A stretch of 64,000 bases of DNA from Deinandra increscens subsp. villosa (Eukaryota > Streptophyta > Magnoliopsida > Asterales > Asteraceae). A program made the translations under genes and the position numbers. The stretch covers positions 30,552,454 through 30,616,453 of the forward strand of contig JBCNJP010000012.1 of assembly GCA_039602395.1 (NCBI GenBank). Direction: 5' to 3'. The notes under the pieces were generated by a model, which did not search any database, had not been told where the DNA came from, and saw only the letters and a list, made by a program, of their open reading frames with translations. Shown piece after piece: positions 33,001-43,553 of the stretch (position 1 is its first letter; each line of letters opens with the position of its first letter).

Positions 33001-33128
33001 AAAAAAGAGAAACTGTTAGATAAGTTTGGTTAAGACAAACAAATAAATATATACGAAATAAATAATGTTTATGCCTCGTTCAAGTCTGGAATCTTTGGTG
33101 ATCTCCGTGAACCCGCTGAACCCGACAT
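29971..33128 (-). pseudogene. FAR1/MULE transposase gene with tandem-exon N-terminus, broken
   Basis: Proposed exons (minus): 33128-33075 (MSGSAGSRRSPKIPDLNE), 32998-32936, 32848-32741, 32653-32546, 32458-32351, 32263-32168, 32080-31743, 31655-30611, 30536-29971. The 31655 exon starts AFASREDLQKWAKDRG, a FAR1/MuDR-type DNA-binding region with a C...HNH pattern. The MULE core follows: VVLIDATYKTN (Asp), IIVTDMDQALM (Asp), and after the intron TTNRVEGQHA (Glu), then a SWIM-like CGHQLFTSMGLPCACRL. This family cuts and pastes Mutator-like DNA. The 74-bp intron (30537-30610) and 87-bp intron (31656-31742) have clean GT/AG ends. Lesions: GC instead of GT at 33074, a stop in exon 32653-32546, a lost donor (GA) at 32167, a one-base deletion near 32042, and a truncated C-terminus. 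Confidence 0.8.
32045..32998 (-). repeat. tandem exon-intron array, 195-bp unit
   Basis: Unit = 108-bp exon + 87-bp intron. Acceptors (TTATTTAG|GGTCAATC) fall at 32848, 32653, 32458, 32263 and 32080, 195 bp apart except the last (183). Each full exon encodes 36 residues starting GQSLPYYGQQYGQQSYGGQH and ending NLEYGQQSDPNFDQ, then CAG|GTAATAAC. The first copy (32998-32936) keeps only the last 21 codons; the exon at 32263-32168 lacks four codons. All full units are phase 0 on both sides. Confidence 0.88.
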
Positions 33129-33208
33129 CTTTGGTTGAAATGTGAAGCACTAACAAAAACGGTAACACTATCTATTTAGAAGAAAGTATATAATAGAAAA
33201 GTAAAACA

Positions 33209-33297
33209 GTCGACATTTGCTCGTTGCTCATGCATGAGACATCTTAACAGGAAGAAACTACTCGTTGCTCATGCATAAGACATCTTAATAGGAAGAA
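33209..33297. repeat. two-copy 43-bp tandem repeat
   Basis: 'ctcgttgctcatgcatgaga' followed by 'catcttaacaggaagaaact' is present twice in a row upstream of the transposase start, possibly in its promoter region. Confidence 0.8.
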
Positions 33298-33309
33298 ACT
33301 ATTTAATAG

Positions 33310-33660
33310 GTGAGTAAAACACCCGGTTTAGGCCTCCATGGGTCGCTTAAGCTCTATACGAACGAATAAATTCGACGTCTATCAAGTCCATCGCTAGTCA
33401 TCTCGTCTCGTCAGGTGGTAGGTAGAAAATTGAGCCCTAAACGGGTCGTTTAGGCCTCCACCGGACGTTTAGATACGCTACCGACGAACATGTCAGCATT
33501 GTCAGGGAATGTTCCGGGGCGTCAGATGCGTCAGGGGGGACAGCGGGTCGTTGAGACCTCCACCGGGCGTTTAGGGTTAGGAGTACCTGATCTTGTTACA
33601 TTAAAGACTGTGGCCCCACCTAAACGCCCCGTTTAGGCCTCTGCGGGGCGCATTGGACCG
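33310..33660. repeat. subterminal GGCCTCC / GGGCGTTTAG motif cluster
   Basis: 'gtttaggcctccaccgg', 'gttgagacctccaccgggcg' and 'gtttaggcctctgcggggcg' recur about five times inside the right end, each pairing GGCCTC with a following (C)GGGCG. The left end has one copy (GGAGGCCTCCATGGGGCG near 26486). Such subterminal motifs are often transposase-binding sites in other families; that is inference here. Confidence 0.65.
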
Positions 33661-34290
33661 GTGCATGGAGAATTTTTTTCGGTGCAAATAGAAAGTGACG
33701 CATTGGACCAATGTATCAAAATGTTCAGATCATTGTGTCATTATGTCATTGTGTCAAAAATATATATAGTGTTGCTATATATAAAATTAAATACTCTTTT
33801 GGTTTTTGATACCATATGACACAATGATCTGAACATTTTGACACAATATGATACAATGATCTGAACATTTTTTATACAATATGACACAATGATCTGAACA
33901 TTTTTACACAATAATCTGTACATTTTGATACAATCGAAAGAGTAAAATAAATTAATTTTATATATAACAACATTGTAAGCGTTTTAAAGATAAAAAACGC
34001 TCGTTTTTATGGTGTAATATTTTTAAAAAAATAATATCGTATCTAAAAGTTATGAAGGTTGAAAAGATGAGAAGAATTTGATAAAAAAAATCAAAAATAC
34101 CTCTTTATCTATGTTTTTCTTTAGTTTTTCTCTCTAATTTTACACAGAAAATTTTTGAACTATAGATCTTCATTTAATTGAAGATCTAATGGTTATTACT
34201 TCTTCTTATCCTTCTTATTCAAACAAAATTTCTCACAATAACTTCACCATTACACCCATATAAAAAATATCAAAAGTATTGTTTTTCATA

Positions 34291-35031
34291 GGGTAAAGTT
34301 CTTGTAAGAACCATTATCTATTGTAAGAACTTAAGAACCAACTTAAATGAGGGATAATTAAGTAATTTTATCCTTTCTTTTTAATTCCTCCACTACATTT
34401 ATGGTAAAGATATTTTATTTTCTATTGTACAAACTTGTAAGAACCAAGGGAAATTATTTCAAATAAAGTTTTTTTTTGGTAATTTGATATTTTTTTAAAT
34501 TTAATTTCACGTATATTCACCCATATCCACCCGATGACTTATAAAAAAAAAATTTTGTTTTTTTTTTTTTTTTGCCTATCCGACTATGTTGCATATATGC
34601 AACATATAAAACATACAATGTTGCATATATGCAACATGATATGTTTCATATGTTTTTATATGCAATATACCATGTTGCATATATGCAACATTTTATGTTT
34701 CATATGTGCATCATGGTATGTTTTATATGCAACATACCATGTTGCATATATGCAACATTAATATGTTTCATATGCTGCATATGTGCAACATTATATGTTT
34801 TCATATGTTGTATATATGCAACATAGTCGGATATACAAAAAAAAAACGATTTTTGTTTAGTTTTTTGTTTTTTTAGATCGTTAAGTTGCCATCATGTGTA
34901 TAGACATGAAGGGAAAAAGAAGAAGAAACATAAAAATTATGTAAATAACCTTTATTCAATTGAAATTTAATTGTTATTACATTAGTTTTTAAGTTCTTAC
35001 AATAATATTGGTTTGTATTAAAACTTTACCC
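34291..35031 (+). mobile_element. non-autonomous Mutator-like element, second copy
   Basis: Same ends and the same 11-bp flanks (34280-34290, 35032-35042) as 25571-26309. It was already present before the segment was duplicated, because position and flanks are identical. Confidence 0.8.
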
Positions 35032-35141
35032 TGTTTTTCATAATTTAAACAATTTGAATCTTTAGGAAAAGACGCTTGCCATGATTTTAATGTCATGTAA
35101 ATGTAAAGTATTTAATGTATTACTTTAAAGAAGAAAAATAT

Positions 35142-35400
35142 ATTTTTTTTTTTGGAACGGCATCGATCAGGCGACTTTGGTCTCACGTGTAAACCTACCC
35201 TTGCGGGGCTATGTCCAAGGTCGATTACTCGGACCTCCGTGAGAACCAAGACACCCCCTCCTGAAGCTTTCTCCTGGCAGAAACCCCCTCCTGGGACAAC
35301 ATGGGGTAAAACTGCCTCCCCTTGGATTAGAACTTGGGTCACATAGTAACCAAAGTCTTAAGAGCCAAGGGGGTAACCACTAGGACAAGTCCTAGTGGTT
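35142..35400 (-). mobile_element. tRNA-derived SINE, intact with target duplication
   Basis: On the minus strand it has a box A-like CCTAGTGGTTACCCCCTTGG, box B-like AGTTCTAATCC, a tRNA-unrelated body and a 3' A-run (T-run at 35143-35154). AAAGAAGAAAAATAT flanks it at 35127-35141 and 35401-35415. Copy A keeps the unoccupied site at 26405-26419, which confirms the insertion directly. Confidence 0.92.
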
Positions 35401-35424
35401 AAAGAAGAAAAATATTACAGAAAA

Positions 35425-35863
35425 TTGATGCCATCAAAGAGTAGTATTGCGGGGGGAATAATGACGTCACGCGTACGTGGAGTTATAGGATTTTACATCA
35501 TCTATAGGTCGGCGCTCCTGCTTCAAAGCTGCTACAATCGTGCTATCACTTCAACTGAGTTTTTTCTTTTCAAAAATTTGTAGTTAAATGTCTTATTTAC
35601 CTTTAGTTTTTTGTTAAAATAAATGGTTTGAAATTTTTTTATCTAAATAGGGTCGTCCATATATATGTTTCTTAAAAAACTCATTTTCTTCCTATTTTTC
35701 TTATTGGATAAAAGTTTTATTTAAAATATTTTATATAAAAATGTTACTAATAAAATATTTTAATTTTATATTTATATTTTTCAAAATCTTTTAGAAAGAA
35801 AAAGTTTGTTTGTTTTTAGTTATTGTTAAATGTTTTCTTAAACACTTTTTAAATAGAAATGCT

Positions 35864-35870
<7 letters not shown>
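35425..35870. other. no gene recognised
   Basis: A short GC-balanced piece (to about 35550) then AT-rich sequence; no supported feature. Confidence 0.5.

Positions 35871-35922
<52 letters not shown>
35871..35922. repeat. (TA)n microsatellite, start of the bead array
   Basis: The first of about ten (TA)n tracts up to 41618 that separate foldback elements; others lie at about 36016-36057, 36828-36892, 37661-37727, 37921-37957, 38976-39030, 39726-39757, 39946-39982, 40939-40999, 41179-41207, 41348-41385 and 41575-41617. Confidence 0.95.
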
Positions 35923-36012
35923 GGGTTAGGTTCAAATGAGAACTTTTTCTTTTGAGATCTTTTGAGAACCAATTTGGGCTCTCAAACCCAATTAGTTCTC
36001 AAATGATCCTCT

Positions 36013-36015
<3 letters not shown>
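35923..36015 (+). mobile_element. foldback element, family 1 (internally deleted)
   Basis: Has both family 1 ends (GGGTTAGGTTCAAATGAGAA...and ...AATGATCCTCTCCC) but only about 93 bp in total. The middle with the G-run is missing. Confidence 0.75.
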
Positions 36016-36057
<42 letters not shown>

Positions 36058-36060
<3 letters not shown>

Positions 36061-36827
36061 GAAGGATCAAATAAAAACAAGATGTTATTGCGAAAACACG
36101 AAAACAAATATTAAAACCTCTATAACTTCCTCATACGTTAATAATTTTTTAAAAAATTTGCACCAAAAGTCTTAAAATTATGTCACCTTTAATTCTGGGA
36201 AAAAAATCAAACATATAAAATTTCGTGATTTTTTTTATTATTGCACATGTGCAATAATACGTATTAATTATATTACACATGTGCAATATTAACAAAAAAA
36301 CATAAATTTTTTTTAAATTTTTTCAACAATTAAAGATAACAGAATTATAAGATCTATGGTATAATTTTTTATCAAAAATATTAACGTATGAAAAAATTAT
36401 AGAGGTTTTAATATTATTGCACATGTGCAATAATAATTTTTTATTGCACATGTGCAATTATAATTTTTTTTTTTAAAACGTAGAATTTTTTTTTAATTTT
36501 CTCCAGAATTAAAGATAAAAGAACTATAAGATTTATACTGCAATTTTTTATAAAAAATTTTAACATATGAAAAAGTTATAAAGATTTTAATATTACTGCA
36601 TATGTGCAATAATAATAATAAAAAAATTATTGCACCTGTGCAATAATAATTTTTAAAAACATTTTGATTTTTTAAAAAAAAAATTTCCAGAAATAAAGTT
36701 AACATAATTTTAAAGATTTTGGTGCAAAATTTTTTAAAAAATATTAACGTATGAAAAAGTTATAAAGGTTTTAATATTTGTTTTCGTGTTTTCGCAATAA
36801 AAGTTGTTTTCACATGATCCTTACCCT
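36058..36827 (+). mobile_element. foldback element, family 2, copy 1
   Basis: Starts GGGGAAGGATCAAATAAAAA and ends AACTTTTATTGCG-type complement then CATGATCCTTACCC. It contains several TATTGCACATGTGCAATA palindromes and repeated 'ttaacgtatgaaaaagttat' segments. Copy 2 follows at 36893. Confidence 0.75.
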
Positions 36828-36844
36828 ATATATATATATATATA

Positions 36845-36892
<48 letters not shown>

Positions 36893-36895
<3 letters not shown>

Positions 36896-37655
36896 GAAGG
36901 ATCAAATAAAAACAAGATGTTATTGCGAAAACAAGAAAACAAATATTAAAACCTCTATAACTTCCTCATACGATAATATTTTTAAAAAAAATTTGCACCA
37001 AAAGTCTTAAAATTATGTCACCTTTAATTCTGGGAAAAAAAATTAAAAATATAAAATTTCGTGATTTTTTTTATTATTGCACATGTGCAATAATACGTAT
37101 TAATTATATTACACATGTGCAATATTAACAAAAAAACGTTAATTGTTTTTTAATTTTTTCCAGAATTAAAGATAACAGAATTATAAGATCTATGGTACAT
37201 TTTTTATCAAAAATATTAACGTATGAAAAAGTTATAAAGGTTTTAATATTATTGCACATGTGCAATAATAAATTTTTATTGCACATGTGCAATAATAAAA
37301 AAATAAAAAAAACGTTGAATTTTTTTTAATTTTCTCCAGAATTAAAGATAACAGAATTATAAGATTTATGGTGCAATCTTTTATAAAAAATTTTAACATA
37401 TGAAAAAAGTTATAAAGGTTTTAATATTATTGCATATGTGCAATAATAATAATAATAAAAATTATTGCACCTGTGCAATAATAATTTTTAAAAAAATTTG
37501 ATTATTTTTTAAATTTTTTCCCATAACTAAAGATAACATAATTTTAAGGATTTTGGTGCAAAATTTTTATAAAAATATTAACGTATGAAAAAGTTATAGA
37601 GGTTTTAATATTTGTTTTCGTGTTTTCGCAATAAAAGTTGTTTTCACATGATCCT

Positions 37656-37660
<5 letters not shown>
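36893..37660 (+). mobile_element. foldback element, family 2, copy 2
   Basis: Direct repeat of the previous element with scattered substitutions and small indels, bounded by (TA)n on both sides. Confidence 0.8.
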
Positions 37661-37728
<68 letters not shown>

Positions 37729-37732
<4 letters not shown>

Positions 37733-37915
37733 GAGGTTCATTGTAGACACTTTCACATGTGAAATAGCTCTTTTTCACATGTGAAATGCTCTGAACAATT
37801 AGAAAAAGGAAAAAAAGGAAAAAATGAAATTATCACAACCACTAGATCAAGAGATCTAATGGTGAAATAGAGTGTCTACATGTCTACACTTATGAGGGTG
37901 TCTACAATGAACTTT

Positions 37916-37920
<5 letters not shown>
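37729..37920 (+). mobile_element. foldback element, family 3
   Basis: Starts GGGTGAGGTTCATTGTAGAC and ends GTCTACAATGAACTTTTCAC. Two TTTCACATGTGAAA palindromes lie near the left end and a 'gatcaagagatc' centre follows. Confidence 0.75.
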
Positions 37921-37958
<38 letters not shown>

Positions 37959-37960
<2 letters not shown>

Positions 37961-38973
37961 GTTAGGATCAGGGGAAAACTTAATAAAAGTGAAAAAACCA
38001 AAAAACCTAATTAAGTGGGGGTATTTTAGACATTTTGCGCAATAAAACTCAATGAAATATTTCAGAGATGCCCAGCCCCCGCATTTCCGATTCAGATTCC
38101 GGCGACTCAACAAATTTTTCCGGTGGCCTTGAACGAACTTCAAAACACCATATCTCGAGATATACCCAACAAAAATGGAATCTGAAACTTGCGTTGGATT
38201 CGTCTCAACGACCTCTATCAATCTAGCACCATTGTTGTAACGTTTCGTTGAGGTTAAAAAAATTTCCGGCGACTAGCTTAACGAAGAAGATGATCGGAAA
38301 TTCACAAACTGAACAAAACTCGATGATTTTTTGCTCGTTGGATGCGTATTTGGATGCTGAAACTAACCAGACCAGTGAGAACCTCCAAATATCAACACAA
38401 ATCTCTAATTTTTTATGGTCAAAACGTATGAACTTTGACCCGTAAAAGTCAAACGACGTGAATTAGCTCGATTAAGCCATTGATTTCGATCAAAAATGGT
38501 GTGGAATCACAGCCAAAAGCTCTGATGGTTCTCCAAATCTGTTTCAGATCATGCTCTGACATTTAAGCAACATTGTCGTAATGTTGCATCATGCAACAAT
38601 GTCGTAATGTTGCAACATGCAACATTTATCGTAATGTTGCGCAACAATGTGAGAAAAAATTAACTGACATTTAAGCAACATTGTGGTAATGTTGCATCAT
38701 GCAACAATGTCGTAATGTTGCATCATGCAACATTGTCGTAATAATACCTGACTGAACTTAAGCTTGTGTTCTTCACCGACGAGCTAGAGAATGCTGCTGA
38801 CCAAGGCTGACGGGGGGTGTGTAGAGTTGTTTGCTTGATTTGTGATTTTTTTCCAATTTTCCATTTATGCCCCTCTGTGTTTTTAATGAATATTAGATAT
38901 ATTTTCAATTTCAGTCCCTTAGCCTTAAGTTTTTTAGTTTTTACATAATGTTTGGTTTTGTGTGGAACCTAAC

Positions 38974-38975
<2 letters not shown>
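37959..38975 (+). mobile_element. foldback element, family 4
   Basis: Ends GGGTTAGGATCAGGGG and TGGAACCTAACCC, bounded by (TA)n. The interior is less AT-rich than its neighbours (about 38080-38560) and includes a palindrome-rich block at 38568-38750 built on GTTGCATCATGCAAC and CAACATTGTCGTAATGTTG. No recognisable protein. Confidence 0.65.
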
Positions 38976-39030
<55 letters not shown>

Positions 39031-39032
<2 letters not shown>

Positions 39033-39722
39033 AAGGATCCTATGAAAACCCTTTATTTTGTGAAAACGTGAAAACCACTTTAAAACCTACATAACTTCTT
39101 TATACGTTAATGTTTATTCATGAAATTTGCGCCAAATGTCTTAGAATTACGTTATCTATAACTCTGGAAAACAATATTTATAAAAAAAACGTAAAAAAAA
39201 CGTTTTTTTTTTTTTCCGTTTTTGGTACACATGTGTACCATCATCACTACTACTATACAAAAACGAATTATAAAGTATAAAAACACTCCTTATGTTAAAA
39301 ATATATTAAAAACACATAGTAAAAACAATAAAACATTTATGTTACGAATGATAATTAAACATAGTACACATGTGTAGCAATACTTAAAAAATCATAAAAT
39401 GTTATTTTTTTCTTTAGATATAAAGATAATAAAACTATAATAATTAGGGTGCAATTTCCTTTTAAAACTATTAGTAACTCATATTAAATTTTGAGTTTTT
39501 TTATTGTGGTACACATGTGTACCAAAAACGGAAAAAAAAAATAAAAAAAAATAAAAAAACGTTTTTGTTTTGTTTTTGGTTTTTATAGAATTAAAGATAA
39601 CGTAATTCTAAGACTTTTGGCGCAAATTTCATGAAAAAACATTAACGTATGAAAAAGTTATAAAGGTTTTAAAGTGGTTTTCACGTTTTCACAAAATAAA
39701 TGGGTTTTCACACGATCCTAAT

Positions 39723-39725
<3 letters not shown>
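39031..39725 (+). mobile_element. foldback element, family 5
   Basis: Starts GGAAGGATCCTATGAAAACC and ends GGGTTTTCACACGATCC plus TAATCC. GGTACACATGTGTACC palindromes occur near 39227 and 39509. The arms share the 'aattaaagataacgtaattc' segment with family 2 and with 3710-4870. Confidence 0.75.
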
Positions 39726-39758
<33 letters not shown>

Positions 39759-39761
<3 letters not shown>

Positions 39762-39942
39762 AGAGGATCATTTGAGAACCAATTTGATTTGAGAACTAAA
39801 AAGAACTAATTTGAGCCACATGTTTATTACATGTATCCCCCCTCCCATGAATTGTAGTGGTCCCCCCCCCCCCCCCCTGAAATTTGTGGTTGAGATTTAG
39901 TTCTCAAAAGTTCTCAAAATAAAAAGTTCTCATTTGAACCTA

Positions 39943-39945
<3 letters not shown>
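39759..39945 (-). mobile_element. foldback element, family 1 copy
   Basis: GGGAGAGGATCATTTGAGAA...to...TTTGAACCTAACCC, with a long C-run at about 39861-39877. Confidence 0.8.
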
Positions 39946-39983
<38 letters not shown>

Positions 39984-39987
<4 letters not shown>

Positions 39988-40331
39988 AAATTTAATAATA
40001 CAAGTTTTAAGTGATTGGCGGATAATAATATGAGTTTCACATTTGCATCACAATAATACGAATTAAACATGTTAGTGATTATAATGATACGCCGTTATTT
40101 TTTTATCTTTCAATTAGGATAATAATATGGGGTTTTTTTCCTTTTCTTTTTGTTTCTTTCTCTTATCTTTCGATTAGAGTTGATTCGAACCCTAATCGAA
40201 ATATAAAAAACTAACGGCGTATCATTGTAATCACTAACATGTTTAATTCGTATTATTGTGATGCAAATGTGAAACTCATATTATTATCCGCCAATCACTT
40301 GAAACTTGTATTATTAAATTCCAATTTTCCT
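39984..40331. mobile_element. near-perfect 348-bp palindromic element, family 6
   Basis: Two arms of about 110 bp: 'gattggcggataataatatg' on the left matches the complement 'catattattatccgccaatc' on the right, and this continues with few mismatches. A short asymmetric centre lies between. Confidence 0.85.
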
Positions 40332-40349
40332 ATATTATATATATATATA

Positions 40350-40937
40350 GGGTGTGGAAGTATTAATAACCCTTATTTGGAGCAATAATCAAATAACCCA
40401 TTTAAACCATCAAAATTATGACAAGTGTCCATCTCCCTTCTTTTCCAAAAAGGGTATTTTAGTCATTTATTTAACTCAAGCAATAAAATACCCCCTTCAT
40501 TTTAAACCGGCTATAACTTTTTGATCCGATGTCGGTTTCTTATAAAAAAAATACCGTTGAACTCGTCGCATTCTTATCTTTAATTCAGACGTGGTCTAAA
40601 CATTTTTTAACACTTTTTTCCAAAGGTCCATACTGACATGTAATGTTACATAACAATAGCAGTCAGCCTTTTTTGGGTAGCACCGGTGCCTTTTATCTGT
40701 AGCATTAATTTTAATACAAACGTTTGAAAAAAAACTTTCAAAAAAAGTTGGGACCGCATCCGAATTAAAGATAAAAAAGCGACGAGTCCAATAGTATAAT
40801 TTTTATAAAAAAACGACTTCGGATGAAAAAGTTATAAGCGTTTTAAAAATGAGGGGGTACTTTTTCTTTTGGGTAAAATACCCTTATACCCTTTTTATTA
40901 AAAAAAAAAGATGAGTTATTAATTGTTCTCATTTCTA

Positions 40938-40938
<1 letters not shown>
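40350..40938 (+). mobile_element. foldback element, family 7
   Basis: Starts GGGTGTGGAAGTATTAATAA and ends ...GAGTTATTAATTGTTCTC before (TA)n. Arms around 40500-40560 and 40790-40850 are inverted copies ('gctataactttttgatccg' and its complement-like 'ggatgaaaaagttataagcg'). Confidence 0.7.
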
Positions 40939-40999
<61 letters not shown>

Positions 41000-41003
<4 letters not shown>

Positions 41004-41175
41004 TAAGTTCAAATGAGAACTTTTTGTTTTGAGAACTTTTGAGAACTAAGTCTCCACCACTAATTCAATTGGGGACCACTACAATTCATAGGAGGGGGGT
41101 ATATGTAAATACAACTAGTGGCTTAAAATGGTTCTTAAAAGTTCTCTCAACCAATTAGTTCTCAAATGATCCTCT

Positions 41176-41178
<3 letters not shown>
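41000..41178 (+). mobile_element. foldback element, family 1 copy
   Basis: GGGTTAAGTTCAAATGAGAA...ATGATCCTCTCCC, between (TA)n tracts. Confidence 0.75.
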
Positions 41179-41207
<29 letters not shown>

Positions 41208-41210
<3 letters not shown>

Positions 41211-41343
41211 AAAACTACCTCTCAACCACAAATTTCAGGGGGACCACTACAATTCATGGGATGGGGGATACATGTAAATAAACTTGTGGCTCAAATTAGT
41301 TCTTTTTAGTTCTCAAATCAAATTGGTTCTCAAATGATCCTCT

Positions 41344-41347
<4 letters not shown>
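41208..41347 (+). mobile_element. foldback element, family 1 copy, 5'-truncated
   Basis: Lacks the first about 40 bp of the family and begins at TTTGAAAACTACCTCTCAAC directly after (TA)n. Confidence 0.7.
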
Positions 41348-41385
<38 letters not shown>

Positions 41386-41388
<3 letters not shown>

Positions 41389-41570
41389 GATGATCATTTG
41401 AGAACCAAATGGTTCTGAGAACTTTTGAGAACCATTCTGAGCCATTAGTTTATATATGTGGAACCCCCCCCCCCCCCTCACCCATGAATTATAGTGGTTC
41501 TCACCTGAAATTAGTGGTTGAGATTTGGTTCTTAAAAGTTCTTAAAGTAAAAGGTTCTCATTTTAACTTA

Positions 41571-41574
<4 letters not shown>
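41386..41574 (-). mobile_element. foldback element, family 1 copy
   Basis: Reverse copy with a C-run at 41465-41478. It is followed by (TA)n and a short (GA)n at 41619-41640. Confidence 0.75.
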
Positions 41575-41622
<48 letters not shown>

Positions 41623-42039
41623 GAGAGAGAGAGAGAGAGATGAAAGTTCAACTACAAACGGATATTTTCGTGCGAAGTGTGCGAATTGATTTGAGCCTTT
41701 GATTTGATAAATGAGTGGTCCAGATCTGGTTAGATCTAATCTAGATGCAAAACAAAAAAATTAAACGTGAGAAGAATTTGGATGGGTAAAATGGATATAA
41801 TCTTGCATTGTTTATATTTTTAAGTTTCCCCCAACTTTTTTAAACGTTTATAACTTCTTTATATGACATCAATTTTTAAAAAATATACACCATAAGTCCG
41901 GACATTTAATTCTCTTTAATTCGAGTATAGTATTGCTATACTTTTTTTTTAGAACAAAAAAATAAAACTCGTTTATGTATACCTTGTATGATTTATGAAA
42001 TAAAGTTTGTGTAGTACAACAAAACTGCATTTTTGTCAC

Positions 42040-42930
42040 AATATATTTGGTGGTAAAATAGCGATTATTGCCTTTTTAACACCATTTTGCTACAAAAAAC
42101 GATGATAAAATGATGACATTTGTCTCTTTGACACCATTTTCTTCCACAAAAATCGTGGCAAATATCGCGTGATTATCAAATATATCTTGCGTGTTTACAT
42201 ATATAGGTTGCGTGATTATGAAATAAAGCTTGTGTGATTATAATATAGTTTGCGCGATTATGAAATATCACTTAAAGAGGTCTTTTGTACAACATATTTG
42301 GTAGCAAAATGATGACAATTACTATTTTGGACACCATTTTGCTACGAAAAATATGGTGGAAAAAACGCTAGTGACACATATTTGTCACCAGCACACAAAT
42401 ATTGACTACAAAAGAAGATTTTTATCATAACATATTTTGTAGCAAAATGGTGACAATTGCCCTTTTGACACCATTTTGCTACCAAAAACCTGGTAGTAAA
42501 ACCGATTTGCCACCACAAAAAATGCGTGATTATTAAATATATCTTGCGTGATTATCAATATAGCATGCGTTATTATGAAATAAAGCTTGCGTGATTATGA
42601 TATATATCACTACTCGAGTTTTTTAATCACAACATATTTGGTGGCAAAATTATAAAAAGTGCCCTTTTGACACCATTTTACTACCAAAAACGAAGTGCCA
42701 AAAACACCCGCGATATCTATTTGCTACCACAAACAACTTTTGTCACTAGCGACCACAAAAATCATCGTGGCCAAGTTTTTTGTCGCCACATATTTGGTGG
42801 AAAATTGGTGACAATTGCCCTTTTGACACCATTTATATTTTGGTGGCAAAATGGTGACAATTACCCTTTTGACACCATTTTGCTACCAAAAACATGGTGG
42901 CAAGATCTTGCGTGATTATCAAGCGTACGC
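42040..42930. repeat. foldback satellite built on TTTGGTGGCAAAATGGTG
   Basis: Units with TTTGGTGGCAAAATGGTGAC on one side and 'ttgacaccattttgctacca' on the other recur about six times, each capable of folding on itself. They alternate with 'ttgcgtgattatgaaatata' repeats. This type of subterminal structure is common in CACTA elements, but I see no clear terminus. 41641-42040 is AT-rich without a gene. Confidence 0.7.
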
Positions 42931-43007
42931 GGACAATATTACCCTCCTGCGCACGCTTCGCACATAAAATCTCCTTTGTACAATAACTTTCCATATATAT
43001 ATATATA

Positions 43008-43103
43008 GGTGCGCGTTCAAACGAAAACCAAATATTTCGCGAGAACTAAATATTTTACGAGAACCAATTCTGGCCACATATTTTTAACTACACATTTTCT
43101 TAA
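43008..43103 (+). repeat. left part of a (TA)n-bounded element split by the LINE
   Basis: After a short (TA)n (42992-43006), 'aggtgcgcgttcaaacgaaa' and 'gagaaccaattctggccaca' resemble a diverged family 1 element. The LINE is inserted at its right side. Confidence 0.5.
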
Positions 43104-43225
43104 TTATTTAATTCTGCAAGCTTTGCTCGTGAGAACCCCCCCCCCCTTTCTCTGGTTCTTTTGGTGATTTTTTTCTCATTCTAGGGTTTCATTTGATTTT
43201 CTTGTTTCTATCTATTCTCGTGTGA

Positions 43226-43505
43226 TTCTCCTTGGTATAACGATCTGTAATCGATCATCAGTATTATTCAAGTCGTATCTGCAGAAGATCCTTGCGTATT
43301 ATTGGTGGTTGTAACGAATCTGTTAGCCTTTGGTTGGGTTATACGATTAGGGTTTGTTTGTTTCGGAAATTTCTGTTCGATTTCTTCTCTGTTGTATAGC
43401 GATCTGTGTTTGATCAAACGATTTATTCAAGTTGTATCTGAAGAAGATCCTTGAATATCTTGTTAGGTTGGAACAAATTCGTTAGCAACGTGAGAAAGGT
43501 TGGAT
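43226..43505 (+). repeat. duplicated segment in the LINE 5' UTR
   Basis: 'cgatctgtaatcgatcatca' with the following 'gtatctgcagaagatccttg' is followed about 165 bp later by a diverged copy ('gtatctgaagaagatccttg'). Tandem repeats in 5' UTRs often carry internal promoter modules; no function can be read here. Confidence 0.7.
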
Positions 43506-43553
43506 TAGAGTTTCTCGTTTTTTCTCTCCGTGGTGTGCACGCAATCTGTGTGC

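Larger units (their letters stand above)
33713..35424 (+). repeat. 1.44-kb direct repeat, copy B (with SINE insertion)
   Basis: Near-identical to 24990-26428 apart from an additional 274 bp (SINE plus one copy of its target duplication). It starts within the inner part of the foldback seen complete at 24780-25345, so it lacks that element's left arm. It contains the second copy of the nested Mutator-like element (34291-35031, again flanked by TGTTTTTCATA) and of the palindrome array (about 34579-34828). Confidence 0.92.
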
